A stretch of DNA of 64,000 nucleotides from Bacillus yapensis (GTDB taxonomy: Bacteria; Bacillota; Bacilli; Bacillales; Cytobacillaceae). The notes beneath the pieces were generated by a model. That model did no database searches. It was not told where the DNA came from and was given only the letters and a program-made list of their open reading frames with translations. The DNA lies in contig NZ_SUND01000006.1 of NCBI RefSeq assembly GCF_005280205.1, positions 62,001 to 126,000 of the forward strand, written 5' to 3'. Within the stretch, counting starts at the first letter, position 1, and each line of letters opens with the position of its first letter. The translations under genes were made by a program, and so were the position numbers. Shown in pieces: positions 25,654-34,388 of this stretch.

Positions 25654-27348
25654 ATGGGGTTTACTCAATATACATATACGAGACCGAATTTTGAAGTTAT
25701 TGAGAAAAGCTTTGAAGAAGCGTTAATCAGATTCAGGGAAGCAACATCAGCTGATGAGCAAAATCAAGTAATGACAGATATTAATGCGATCCGAAATGAT
25801 TTGGGGACGATGTTTAACCTCGTCGTGATTCGCCATACGATTGATACAAATGATGAATTCTATAAAGCTGAGCAGGATCTAATTGATGAATTAGAACCAC
25901 AAGTAGGTGGGTTAATTACAAAATACTATCAGGCATTAGTTGAATCGCCATTTCGTGCAGAATTAGAAGCGAAATGGGGAAAACAATTATTTGCTCTTGC
26001 TGAAGCGCAATTAAAGGTATTTTCACCTGAAATCGTCCCCCTACTGCAAAAGGAGAACAAGCTCTCAACAGAATATACGAAGCTTATGGCTTCTGCGAAA
26101 ATCATGTTTGAAGGGGAAGAACGTACCCTTTCACAAATGGAACCTTTCACGCAATCGACCGATCGTGTAATGCGTAAAAAAGCGAGTGAGGCTCGATTCG
26201 GTTTTCTTGCTAGTCATGAAGAAGAATTAGATCGAATTTATGATGATTTAGTTAAAGTGAGAACGGAGATTGCGCAAAAATTAGGCTTCAAAAACTTCGT
26301 CGAACTGGTTTATTATCGCATGTATCGTACAGATTATAATGCGGAAATGGTCGCAAATTTCCGTGATCAAGTGAAAGATTTTATTGTTCCTGTCACGACA
26401 AAATTAAGAGAAAGACAACAAAAGCGGATTGGCGTAGACAAGCTGAAGTTTTATGATGAAGACTTTAATTTTGTATCTGGAAATGCTGTACCAAAGGGAA
26501 GTCCTGAGTGGATTATTGATAATGGACAAAAAATGTACGATGAGCTCTCAAAGGAAACGGGTGAATTCTTTCAATTTATGAGAGAAAACGAGCTTATGGA
26601 CCTCGTTGCTAAAAAGGGTAAAGCAGGCGGCGGTTATTGTACTTATATTGAAAATTATAAAGCTCCTTTTATTTTTTCTAATTTTAACGGAACTTCAGGG
26701 GATATTGATGTATTAACTCATGAAGCAGGTCATGCGTTTCAGGTCTATTCAAGCCGTGGGTTTGATATTCCTGAGTATTATTGGCCAACATATGAAGCAG
26801 CAGAAATTCACTCAATGAGCATGGAGTTTTTCACATGGCCTTGGATGGATCTATTCTTTAAAGAAGATACCGACAAGTACAAATTCTCTCATTTAAGCTC
26901 GGGGTTATTATTTATACCTTATGGGGTTTCAGTTGATGAATTTCAGCATTGGGTATACGAAAATCCAACTGCAACACCAAAAGAGAGAAAACAAGCATGG
27001 AGAGATATTGAAAAGAAATACCTCCCGCACAAAGACTATGATGGCAATATGTATTTAGAAAATGGCGGTTTTTGGCAGAGACAAGGCCATATATATAATT
27101 CTCCATTTTATTATATTGATTACACGTTGGCGCAACTCTGTGCGTTCCAGTTCTGGAAACGTTCAAGAGAGAATCACGAGGAAGCATGGGAGGATTACCT
27201 TAAGCTATGTAAGTTAGGTGGTAGCCTTCCGTTCACTGAGCTTGTGAAGGAAGCCAATTTAATTTCTCCGTTTGAAGACGGATGTGTGGAGTCAGTTGTA
27301 GGTGAAATCGAAAGTTGGTTGAATTCTGTAAACGATAAAGAGTTATAA
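25654..27348 (+). CDS. M3-family oligoendopeptidase
   Basis: 564 residues, the length of the Pz-peptidase/PepF-like M3B enzymes of Geobacillus. The zinc motif is THEAGHAFQVYS (His about 356, Glu 357, His 360), and the third ligand lies in AAEIHSMSMEFF about 25 residues later. It is a cytosolic metallopeptidase cutting short peptides. An AGGGGG ribosome site precedes the ATG. It stands alone between two terminators and is not part of the B. subtilis gene order at this site. Confidence 0.92.
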   Translation: MGFTQYTYTRPNFEVIEKSFEEALIRFREATSADEQNQVMTDINAIRNDLGTMFNLVVIRHTIDTNDEFYKAEQDLIDELEPQVGGLITKYYQALVESPFRAELEAKWGKQLFALAEAQLKVFSPEIVPLLQKENKLSTEYTKLMASAKIMFEGEERTLSQMEPFTQSTDRVMRKKASEARFGFLASHEEELDRIYDDLVKVRTEIAQKLGFKNFVELVYYRMYRTDYNAEMVANFRDQVKDFIVPVTTKLRERQQKRIGVDKLKFYDEDFNFVSGNAVPKGSPEWIIDNGQKMYDELSKETGEFFQFMRENELMDLVAKKGKAGGGYCTYIENYKAPFIFSNFNGTSGDIDVLTHEAGHAFQVYSSRGFDIPEYYWPTYEAAEIHSMSMEFFTWPWMDLFFKEDTDKYKFSHLSSGLLFIPYGVSVDEFQHWVYENPTATPKERKQAWRDIEKKYLPHKDYDGNMYLENGGFWQRQGHIYNSPFYYIDYTLAQLCAFQFWKRSRENHEEAWEDYLKLCKLGGSLPFTELVKEANLISPFEDGCVESVVGEIESWLNSVNDKEL

Positions 27349-27359
27349 TAATGTTAATG

Positions 27360-27394
27360 TGGCTGATCCAAAAGGATCAGTCTTTTCTTTTTTT
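27360..27394 (+). terminator. Terminator of the M3 peptidase gene
   Basis: GGCTGATCC pairs with GGATCAGTC around AAAA, followed by a T-rich run. Confidence 0.92.
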
Positions 27395-27421
27395 AATGAT
27401 TATGATAAATTTAAATAAATA

Positions 27422-27453
27422 TATGAACGAATGTTCATACTTTTATATATAAT
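27422..27453 (+). promoter_or_regulatory. ArsR/CzrA-type operator and promoter of czrA-czcD
   Basis: The inverted repeat TATGAAC-N4-GTTCATA (27422-27439) is the ATATGAAC...GTTCATAT form typical of SmtB/ArsR operators. A perfect TATAAT lies at 27448-27453, so the operator covers the -35/spacer region. Transcription would start about 13 bases before the czrA start codon. Confidence 0.8.
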
Positions 27454-27472
27454 GACTGGGAAGAGGGATTTT

Positions 27473-27781
27473 ATGGATGAAAAAAATCATCACTTTCTAA
27501 ATGAAGAAACTGTTGAGGACGTTGCTACTAAATTTAAGGCACTTGCAGATCCTACAAGAGTGAAGATCTTGTATTTACTAACACAAGAAGAATGCTCGGT
27601 AGGACATATTGCCGAAGTACTACAAATGACTCAATCAGCTGTATCCCATCAGCTATCGTATTTAAAGCAGCTAAGGCTGGTGAAATCTCGACGGGTAGGG
27701 CAATCGTTCATCTATCGATATGATGATGAACATGTCATCGAAATTTTAAAACAGATGATTCGTCATTCTTTACACGACTAG
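27473..27781 (+). CDS. czrA: ArsR/SmtB-family zinc/cobalt-responsive repressor, CzrA-like
   Basis: 102 residues. The winged helix contains FKALADPTRVKILYLL and the recognition helix TQSAVSHQLSYLKQL. The last helix holds D85, H87, H98 and H101, the exact spacing of the alpha-5 zinc site of CzrA (D-x-H...H-x2-H). It should repress its own operon until Zn or Co binds. The start at 27473 follows AGAGGGA; an upstream open frame covers the operator. It lies 11 bases upstream of the CDF exporter it presumably controls. Confidence 0.9.
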   Translation: MDEKNHHFLNEETVEDVATKFKALADPTRVKILYLLTQEECSVGHIAEVLQMTQSAVSHQLSYLKQLRLVKSRRVGQSFIYRYDDEHVIEILKQMIRHSLHD

Positions 27782-27792
27782 GGGGAATTTAT

Positions 27793-28749
27793 ATGCATTT
27801 TCATGATCAAGAACTACATCACCATCATGGGCACGATCACGGCCACCACCACCATCACCATCATCATCACGACCATAGTCGAGAAGGAAATAAGAAGGGT
27901 CTCATGATAGCACTTGTGATTACAGCAGGGATTATGCTGTTAGAATTTATTGGAGGGCTAGTCACAAATAGTTTGGCTTTATTATCTGATTCAGGTCATA
28001 TGCTTAGTGATACGAGCTCACTTGCATTGAGCTTAGTGGCAATGTGGTTTGCGACCCGACCTGCTTCTCCCAATAAAACATATGGGTTCTATCGATTCGA
28101 AATATTGGCAGCATTGTTTAATGGGTTAACATTATTTTTAATTGCAGCTTTTATTGTCTACGAAGCAGTCGAGAGGTTCCTTGATCCGCAAGCTGTTGCT
28201 AGTGGAACAATGATTTTAATTGCAATCATAGGTTTATTGGCCAACCTGCTTAGTGCGTTTGCTCTTATGAGTAAGGGAGATGTAAAGGACAATGTGAATT
28301 TAAGAAGTGCTTATCTCCATGTGTTAGGGGATGCGTTAGGTTCGGTCGGAGCCATTATTGCAGGGGTTCTGATGTTACTATTTGATTGGTATATCGCAGA
28401 CCCGATTATCAGTGTTGTAGTAGCTCTGTTAATTTTAAAGAGTGCTTGGGGTGTCATCAAGCATAGTATCCATATTTTGATGGAAGGTACCCCGATCACA
28501 GTTGATCAACAAGAAGTGAAAGCAACGCTTCAAGAAATAGATGGAGTCATTAATGTGCATGATCTTCATATTTGGACGATCACTTCTGGCTTAGATTCGC
28601 TTAGCTGTCATCTACTTATTAAAGATAATCAAGATAGCCAAGCCATTTTGCAAACAGCCATTAATCTAATTGAATCGAAATTTAAAATTCTTCATACAAC
28701 CATTCAAATTGAAAAATCAGATCTCCAGCACGCTGAGAGTGAGGTTTGA
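27793..28749 (+). CDS. czcD: CDF-family cation efflux protein, CzcD-like
   Basis: 318 residues. It begins with a histidine-rich metal-binding stretch (about 18 His in the first 30 residues). Six membrane segments follow, with the site motif SDSGHMLSDTSSL in helix 2 and HVLGDALGSVGA in helix 5, then a cytosolic domain with INVHDLHIWTI. It exports Zn2+/Co2+/Cd2+ in exchange for H+ or K+. AGGGGG precedes the ATG. Co-transcribed with the CzrA-like regulator. Confidence 0.93.
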   Translation: MHFHDQELHHHHGHDHGHHHHHHHHHDHSREGNKKGLMIALVITAGIMLLEFIGGLVTNSLALLSDSGHMLSDTSSLALSLVAMWFATRPASPNKTYGFYRFEILAALFNGLTLFLIAAFIVYEAVERFLDPQAVASGTMILIAIIGLLANLLSAFALMSKGDVKDNVNLRSAYLHVLGDALGSVGAIIAGVLMLLFDWYIADPIISVVVALLILKSAWGVIKHSIHILMEGTPITVDQQEVKATLQEIDGVINVHDLHIWTITSGLDSLSCHLLIKDNQDSQAILQTAINLIESKFKILHTTIQIEKSDLQHAESEV

Positions 28750-28760
28750 GAAACAAAGAA

Positions 28761-28790
28761 GGGGGACAAGTTTTACTTGTCCCCGTTTTT
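28761..28790. terminator. Terminator shared by czcD and clpE
   Basis: GGGGACAAG and CTTGTCCCC pair around TTTTA, followed by GTTTTT on the plus strand. The clpE stop codon lies in the loop. Confidence 0.85.
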
Positions 28791-30911
28791 GATCTTGATT
28801 TCTCCATTGTCTAAAATGGCAACTAAAATTTTCGTCTCGGGTTCGTCGATAATTAGGTCTGTTATTTTATCTTCAAGATGTTCTTGAATAACTCTACGTA
28901 ATGGTCGAGCACCGAAGGTAGGATTGTATCCTTTTTCAACAAGGTATTCTTTGACCTCATCTGTAACCTCAATTGTCATATCCTGCTCTTTCAACATATC
29001 GTCTAATTCAAGAAGCATTATATCTACGATTTGTAATAGGTCTTCTTTTTCCAATGATTTAAACTCAATGATGCTATCGAAACGGTTTAAGAATTCAGGC
29101 TTAAAGAAGCTTCCAAGAGAGTCAAGAATATTGAGCTCTTTTGTTGTATGGTCTTGACCAAAGCCAACTTTTACGGACTTCTGTCCAACTCCCGCATTAC
29201 TAGTCATAATAATGACTGTATCTTTAAAACTTACCACTCTACCTTGACTGTCTGTTAGTCGTCCGTCATCTAGAATTTGTAGGAATAGATGCTGAACATC
29301 TGGATGTGCTTTTTCGATCTCATCTAACAAAATAATACTGTAAGGATTATGACGAACCTTTTCTGTTAATTGTCCAGCCTCTTCATGTCCCACATATCCT
29401 GGAGGGGAACCGATTAGCTTAGAGACACTATGTTTTTCCATATATTCGCTCATATCAAGACGAACCATCGCCTCTTTTGAACCGAATAATTCCATTGCGA
29501 GTGTTTTCGAAAGTTCTGTTTTCCCGACACCAGTTGGTCCGACAAAAAGGAAGGAGCCAATTGGACGATTTTTTGCTTTTAATCCAGCACGACTTCTTCT
29601 AATTGCTTTCGTAACTTTTTCAACGGCTTCTTTTTGACCAATGACTTTCTGTGCTAGTCCCTCATAGAGATTTTTCATTTTTGTTTGTTCATCTTCTTGA
29701 AGTTTACCTACCGGAATGCCCGTTTTCTTTTCGATTATTTCTTGAATATGGTGAACTTCAACAACTGGGCGTTCTTGTTCGCCATTAGATAGGGCTTGTT
29801 CAAGCTTCATTTCTTCTTGGCGAAGTGCTGCTGCCGCCTCATAGTTTTCTTCTTTTAAAACTGTTTCCTTTTCCTTGGAGATTTCCTTCAGACGCTGTTC
29901 AATCTTCTTTATTGAAGTATAGTCTGAATTCAAGTTTAGCTTAGAGCCAGCTTCATCCATTAAATCGATTGCTTTATCTGGCAGGAAGCGGTCTTGAATA
30001 TATCGATGTGATAAAGTAACACATGCTTCTAGTGCCTCATCTGTAAAGCTCACTTCATGAAAGTTCTCGTATTTCTCTTTAATTCCATTTAAGATTTCCT
30101 TTGCTTCTTCGACAGATGGTTCATGCACTTGGACAGGCTGGAAGCGACGTTCAAGTGCCGCGTCTTTTTCAATCGTGCGGTATTCTTTTAATGTAGTCGC
30201 GCCAACAAGTTGTAACTCTCCACGTGCGAGTGCGGGTTTTAAAATGTTACCAGCATCCATAGAACCTTCTGCTGAACCTGCACCAACAAGTAAATGAATT
30301 TCATCGATAAAAAGAATGATGTTTTTTCGTTGCTGTAATTCTTGAATAATTTGCTTCATTCTTTCCTCGAATTGTCCACGAATTCCTGTATTAGCTACGA
30401 GTGATGCAACATCTAGTAAATAAACTTCTTTATACTTTAATTTATTAGGAACATTGCCCTCTGCGATTTTAGCTGCTAAATCTTCAGCAATCGCTGTTTT
30501 ACCGACACCAGGCTCACCGATTAATACTGGGTTATTTTTATTTCTTCTATTTAAAATTTCGATCACTCGATTTACTTCTTCTTCGCGGCCGATAACGGGG
30601 TCGATTAATCCGGCCCTTGCCATTTGTGTAAGGTTACGCCCAAATTGGTCAATGAAGCCGCCACCTTGATGAGAAGGTTGTACATTCACATTTTGCTGAC
30701 CATTCCCAGACGCAAATTTTTTCAATAGATCTTCTATAGGTTGCTGGTTAAATGGAGAGAAACCTGACATGCTAGGGCCGAATGCAGTACCGATTTTGGC
30801 TCTTTCAGTCTTATAGCAAGTCTGGCAAAGATGAAGTTGTTTCTCCATGCCATTTAGATTCACTGTTAAATGAACTTGTGCATTTGACTGCTGACAATTT
30901 TGACAAAGCAT
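28773..30911 (-). CDS. clpE: ATP-dependent unfoldase ClpE
   Basis: 712 residues (B. subtilis ClpE about 699). The N-terminal zinc finger has two CxxC pairs (CQNC at 3-6, CQTC about 29-32) that distinguish ClpE from ClpC. Two AAA+ modules follow, with Walker A motifs GEPGVGKT and GPTGVGKT, separated by a short coiled-coil region with a UVR-like EEMKLEQAL stretch. It unfolds substrates for ClpP under stress. The start has AGGAGG at 8 bases; the open frame upstream runs through the promoter. Two CtsR boxes control it. Confidence 0.95.
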   Translation of the reverse strand: MLCQNCQQSNAQVHLTVNLNGMEKQLHLCQTCYKTERAKIGTAFGPSMSGFSPFNQQPIEDLLKKFASGNGQQNVNVQPSHQGGGFIDQFGRNLTQMARAGLIDPVIGREEEVNRVIEILNRRNKNNPVLIGEPGVGKTAIAEDLAAKIAEGNVPNKLKYKEVYLLDVASLVANTGIRGQFEERMKQIIQELQQRKNIILFIDEIHLLVGAGSAEGSMDAGNILKPALARGELQLVGATTLKEYRTIEKDAALERRFQPVQVHEPSVEEAKEILNGIKEKYENFHEVSFTDEALEACVTLSHRYIQDRFLPDKAIDLMDEAGSKLNLNSDYTSIKKIEQRLKEISKEKETVLKEENYEAAAALRQEEMKLEQALSNGEQERPVVEVHHIQEIIEKKTGIPVGKLQEDEQTKMKNLYEGLAQKVIGQKEAVEKVTKAIRRSRAGLKAKNRPIGSFLFVGPTGVGKTELSKTLAMELFGSKEAMVRLDMSEYMEKHSVSKLIGSPPGYVGHEEAGQLTEKVRHNPYSIILLDEIEKAHPDVQHLFLQILDDGRLTDSQGRVVSFKDTVIIMTSNAGVGQKSVKVGFGQDHTTKELNILDSLGSFFKPEFLNRFDSIIEFKSLEKEDLLQIVDIMLLELDDMLKEQDMTIEVTDEVKEYLVEKGYNPTFGARPLRRVIQEHLEDKITDLIIDEPETKILVAILDNGEIKIKNGDK

Positions 30912-30949
30912 TTCACATTCCTCCTGAAAAGTATGGTTATTGTTTTGAC

Positions 30950-30966
30950 TTTGACTATATTTGACC
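30950..30966. promoter_or_regulatory. CtsR box 1 upstream of clpE
   Basis: On the minus strand GGTCAAA-TAT-AGTCAAA, a full match to the CtsR consensus RGTCAAANANRGTCAAA. It covers the expected transcription start region. Confidence 0.92.
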
Positions 30967-30975
30967 TTTGAGCAT

Positions 30976-31004
30976 ATTATACTTTGACCTTTTTTGACTT
31001 TCAA
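30976..31004 (-). promoter_or_regulatory. Sigma-A promoter of clpE with CtsR box 2
   Basis: On the minus strand TTGAAA (30999-31004), a 17-base spacer and TATAAT (30976-30981). A second CtsR box, AGTCAAA-AAA-GGTCAAA (30983-30999), fills the spacer and touches the -35 box, so CtsR binding would block RNA polymerase. Confidence 0.9.
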
Positions 31005-31075
31005 GTATTTTGATTAAAAAATTTAGGTCATGGTTTGTCCAAATCCTCATATATTGAAATGGAGGAGGGTATTAA

Positions 31076-32125
31076 ATGAAGACAAATTGGAGAGCTGCCT
31101 TCCAAATTGCGGCCGTTTATGTCGGTACAGTTGTAGGAGCAGGTTTTGCCACGGGACGAGAAATTGTTGAATTTTTTTCACGGTTTGGCTTTATTGGCTT
31201 TATTGGAATATTAATGAGTGGATATATTTTTATTTTTCATGGAACTAAATTAATGAGAATCTCAGCTAGGATAGGTGCGCGCTCTTATCAAGAGTTTAAT
31301 GAATATTTATTTGGAAAGTTTTTTGGTTCAATTATTAATGTGTTGATGCTTTTTATGTTATTAGGGGTTTGTGCTGTCATGCTTTCAGGTGCTGGGGCAG
31401 TTTTTAGTGAGCAGCTTGGTATTCCGAAGGGCATAGGGTTGGCATTTACCGTTATTTTGTCTGTTTTCGTCATGCTGTTAGGAATTAACGGGCTATTTGC
31501 TGTCAATAGTATTGTTGTTCCAATCATGATATCTTTTAGTTTATTATTGATGTTATTTTCGATGAGATTGCCCAATTTTCTAGAACAAGTATTTTTTATA
31601 CCATATGTTGAGGATGGGTGGAAATCTGTTGTTGCGCCATTCTCCTATACTGCTTTAAATATCGGTCTTGCCCAAGCTGTACTAGTTCCAGTCTCAGCTG
31701 AAATAGGAGATGATGAAACGGTAAAATGGGGAGGAATTATTGGTGGAATTGCTTTAACGGTGATTTTGTTGACGAGCCATTTTACCTTGGTCATGCTCCC
31801 AAATATTGAATCCTATGAAATTCCAATGGCTGTGATCATGAAAAATTTAGCTCCTGGGCTATATTGGATTTTCATTCTCGTTATATATGGGGAAATTTTC
31901 ACTTCTATAATTGGAAACATTTTTGGTTTGGAGCGACAACTCAAGACTTACTTGCGTTTGCCGAGTCTTTTGATAGTTGGAGTACTTTTTGCAGTTTCTT
32001 TAACAATTAGCCTAGTGGAGTATGGAAAACTTCTTTCTTATTTGTATCCACTTTTTGGTTATGTTAGTATTCTGTTCATTATTCTATTATGGATGAAACC
32101 TTTGGACGAAATGAAAAAGCGGTAA
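31076..32125 (+). CDS. ykvI: YkvI-family membrane transporter-like protein
   Basis: 349 residues with about ten membrane segments. The N-terminal segment VYVGTVVGAGFATGREIVEF is the family hallmark and resembles the first helix of APC-type transporters. The substrate is unknown. GGAGG lies upstream of the ATG. In B. subtilis ykvI also follows clpE, which supports the name. The stop codon lies in the stem of a bidirectional terminator. Confidence 0.87.
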   Translation: MKTNWRAAFQIAAVYVGTVVGAGFATGREIVEFFSRFGFIGFIGILMSGYIFIFHGTKLMRISARIGARSYQEFNEYLFGKFFGSIINVLMLFMLLGVCAVMLSGAGAVFSEQLGIPKGIGLAFTVILSVFVMLLGINGLFAVNSIVVPIMISFSLLLMLFSMRLPNFLEQVFFIPYVEDGWKSVVAPFSYTALNIGLAQAVLVPVSAEIGDDETVKWGGIIGGIALTVILLTSHFTLVMLPNIESYEIPMAVIMKNLAPGLYWIFILVIYGEIFTSIIGNIFGLERQLKTYLRLPSLLIVGVLFAVSLTISLVEYGKLLSYLYPLFGYVSILFIILLWMKPLDEMKKR

Positions 32126-32147
32126 ACCGATATTCGGTTTACCGCTT
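32117..32147. terminator. Bidirectional terminator overlapping the ykvI stop
   Basis: AAGCGGTAAACCG pairs perfectly with CGGTTTACCGCTT around ATATT. It also stands just downstream of the convergent CPBP gene. Confidence 0.88.
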
Positions 32148-32152
32148 CTGCA

Positions 32153-32770
32153 TTAATTTAAGGGGGAGATGATAAATAAGAATAGATCAAACACTATATG
32201 AGAAACTATCACAAGTGGAAGACTTTTCTTCCATGTATATAAGTATCCCCAAAAAAGTCCTGAGACAAGAGCAGCTAATGGCAGCATTACCGATCCTGAG
32301 TATAAATGTGCAGATGCATATAAGACGGATGAAACAAGTACGGCTGTTCCAGTTGAAGCTCCTTTTTGGATTCTTTTTTGAATGAAGCCTCTCCAGAAAA
32401 CTTCCTCCCCTGGAATAATGACTAAGAAAAGTACAATGTAATGCCATAGCATGGTAGGCGATAATTGTTTATATAGTTTTGCGATTTCATTTGAAAATGG
32501 CAGATTTAAAGTGTGTATAAGCCAGCTTCCGGCAAAGAAGATAGTAAATAGAACGACACCTGATAAGATACCTAAAGATAAATAGGTAATAAGAGAAGTT
32601 TCATTTTCAATTGCTTCATGAAAAATAGAGTAGCTGATCAAAAAGAGCATCGCTGCTGTGAAAATATACCAAAAAATACTTTTATCGTGAAAGGTAAGGA
32701 AAAGCAATAGATGCGATAGTAAAAATCCGAGGATAAGTCTTTTGTCAGTTCCCCAAGTAGGAATGGACAT
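32153..32770 (-). CDS. CPBP-family intramembrane metalloprotease
   Basis: 205 residues, mostly hydrophobic, seven or eight membrane segments. The ABI/CPBP motifs are present: GEEVFWRGF (EExxxR), ASAHLYSG, and SHIVFDLFLF. These proteins are related to Rce1 prenyl proteases; bacterial members are linked to bacteriocin maturation or immunity or have unknown roles. The ATG at 32770 has AAAGGA upstream; a TTG three codons earlier is less likely. No bacteriocin genes lie nearby. Confidence 0.85.
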   Translation of the reverse strand: MSIPTWGTDKRLILGFLLSHLLLFLTFHDKSIFWYIFTAAMLFLISYSIFHEAIENETSLITYLSLGILSGVVLFTIFFAGSWLIHTLNLPFSNEIAKLYKQLSPTMLWHYIVLFLVIIPGEEVFWRGFIQKRIQKGASTGTAVLVSSVLYASAHLYSGSVMLPLAALVSGLFWGYLYTWKKSLPLVIVSHIVFDLFLFIISPLN

Positions 32771-32871
32771 GGCTAACAATCCTTTCTAACTTTTAAAAAG
32801 TAAAGTATTGTTTCGAATAGAATCAATTCTATTAGTCCATTATATAGGTTAGTGGAAGGGAGGACAATCAT

Positions 32872-32988
32872 TTGACGAAATCACAGAGAGAAAAGGAAAG
32901 AGCTTGGAACATAAGAAAGCAAGAGCAAAATCCTCATGGTAAGGTGAAGTCCTTAAAAGAACTTTCAAAAGAAAAAAATGAAGGATAG
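32872..32988 (+). CDS. Small DUF6254-like protein
   Basis: A 38-residue ORF starting at TTG with GGGAGG 7 bases upstream. The sequence has KSQREKERAWNIRKQEQNP then HGKVKSLKELSKEK, which matches the pattern I recall for the Bacillus DUF6254 small proteins. Highly charged, no membrane segment. Function unknown. A terminator follows 15 bases later, supporting a real single-gene unit. Confidence 0.75.
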   Translation: MTKSQREKERAWNIRKQEQNPHGKVKSLKELSKEKNEG

Positions 32989-33003
32989 TTCGTGGTAAGA
33001 CAT

Positions 33004-33039
33004 ACAAAAACCCTATCGGATAACGTATAGGGTTTTTGT
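33004..33039. terminator. Bidirectional terminator
   Basis: ACAAAAACCCTAT pairs with ATAGGGTTTTTGT around a 9-base loop, between the DUF6254-like gene and ykvS. Confidence 0.9.
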
Positions 33040-33048
33040 TGGGAAAGC

Positions 33049-33234
33049 TTACAGACTAGGTTTGATTACCTTGTAATTTTTATGATTGACCACAGTTCTT
33101 TGTTCGAGTTCAAGGTCGCGATAGTTATCCATATAAGTTAAATCAACAATAACTGAGTTCTCATTTACTTTTTCTACTATCCCTTGAAGTCCGTCTCTAA
33201 ATTCTATAATGTTTCCAACCTCGGCCTTTTTCAT
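33049..33234 (-). CDS. ykvS: YkvS-family (DUF2187) protein
   Basis: 61 residues, the same as B. subtilis YkvS. It starts MKKAEVGNIIEFRDGLQG and includes MDNYRDLE and TVVNHKNYKVI, all conserved in the family; the fold is probably a small KOW/SH3-like barrel. Function unknown. The start is the ATG preceded by GGAGAG; the open frame extends 54 bases upstream without a ribosome site. Confidence 0.92.
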   Translation of the reverse strand: MKKAEVGNIIEFRDGLQGIVEKVNENSVIVDLTYMDNYRDLELEQRTVVNHKNYKVIKPSL

Positions 33235-33423
33235 TCCAGTCTCTCTCCTTTTTCTCCGAAATGACAATTTATATGTAACAGTTTGCACTAAAATCTACCA
33301 TTCGTAAAGAAAAAACAGAATATTTTCTTGACTTAAATTAAATTTCTAATTAATATTATAAGTTTTTTCGCAACCAAAGACCTATCCAGTGATAGAAATA
33401 CACTTATTTAGACCTATAAAACA

Positions 33424-33789
33424 TCATTTTTGGTTTCTTGCGAATTCTTTCAATTCTTCTACTATTACCTTCTTTGTTTCATCATCATCTAACCCTTCTA
33501 AACCATAGGAGAAAGTGTATGGACTGATTCGTTTTTTCCATTTTGGTTGGGCCAGGATTGAAATGTGCTTCTGATTCAATAGAAAGTTAACCTCTATTAA
33601 AAGATCGTTCTCGTTGATTGGCAAATCCAGAGGAGAAAGAAAGCGGACTCCATTCGGACTTATATCAACAATGGAAGCAGTACCTTCATTTGAGGTACTA
33701 GATCTTTTATTTACTCTTAAGATTTTGAAGGTGCCTTCGATGGGCGTTCCGAAGGTAAAACGGAAGGGCTCGTCTCGTCTATATGGCAT
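33424..33789 (-). CDS. PilZ-domain protein
   Basis: 121 residues. The N terminus YRRDEPFRF and the motif DISPNGVRF (about 43-51) match the two c-di-GMP contact regions of PilZ domains, although the first is spaced RxxxxR rather than the textbook RxxxR. It may bind c-di-GMP; the window also encodes a GGDEF-EAL enzyme and YkuI. No catalytic domain is attached. It stands alone on the minus strand, divergent from ptsH. Confidence 0.8.
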   Translation of the reverse strand: MPYRRDEPFRFTFGTPIEGTFKILRVNKRSSTSNEGTASIVDISPNGVRFLSPLDLPINENDLLIEVNFLLNQKHISILAQPKWKKRISPYTFSYGLEGLDDDETKKVIVEELKEFARNQK

Positions 33790-33965
33790 TAGTTTAATCC
33801 CTCTTTAGCTAAGATTCATGTCAAACATCATACCGTTATTTAATCGACTGATCAATGGAAAAAGTATGACAATTAAAAATTCTATTTTTTAATGCGATTT
33901 TTTTGTAAAAAAGTTAAGAGTTTGTTATTCTTTTCACAGGTACTTTTTTTTTTCGTAAAAAATAC

Positions 33966-33994
33966 TTCAATTCTAGTTAAAAAGTTCCTATAAT
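33966..33994 (+). promoter_or_regulatory. Candidate promoter of ptsHI
   Basis: Perfect TATAAT (33989-33994) with a weak TTCAAT 17 bases upstream. The 33790-34121 gap is otherwise AT-rich; no GlcT-type antiterminator hairpin and no ptsG were seen, unlike B. subtilis where ptsG precedes ptsHI. Confidence 0.55.
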
Positions 33995-34121
33995 GTACAT
34001 GAATAGTGTTTATATGTTTACAATAATGAGGGTAGGATTTCCCTTAACTAAAGTGAATTTATGACACACAATTATTCATTACATCTAAGTATATTAATTA
34101 AGATAAGGGGTTTGATTAAAC

Positions 34122-34388
34122 ATGGTAGAAAAGCAATTTAAAGTTATCGCTGAAACAGGAATTCATGCTCGTCCAGCAACTCTATTAGTTCAAACTGCAA
34201 GCAAATTCGAATCTGAGATCCAGCTTGAATATAAAGGAAAGAAAGTTAACCTAAAATCAATCATGGGTGTTATGTCTCTTGGTATCGGTCAAGGTGCTGA
34301 CATTTCAATCAGTGCAGAAGGTGCAGACGAAGAAAATGCACTTCAAAGTCTTGCTGAAACAATGCAAAAAGAAGGGTTAACAGAATAA
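34122..34388 (+). CDS. ptsH: Phosphocarrier protein HPr
   Basis: 88 residues. The active-site His15 lies in GIHARPAT, and Ser46, the HPr kinase target, lies in [10 protein letters not shown]. It carries phosphate from enzyme I to sugar-specific EII proteins, and HPr-Ser-P is the CcpA co-repressor, which ties it to the cre-like sites of the lactate genes. AAGGGG precedes the ATG. It overlaps ptsI by one base. Confidence 0.98.
   Translation: MVEKQFKVIAETGIHARPATLLVQTASKFESEIQLEYKGKKVNLKSIMGVMSLGIGQGADISISAEGADEENALQSLAETMQKEGLTE

Noticed and set aside
32153-32770. Bacteriocin immunity role for the CPBP protease
   Set aside because: No bacteriocin precursor or transporter genes are next to it.
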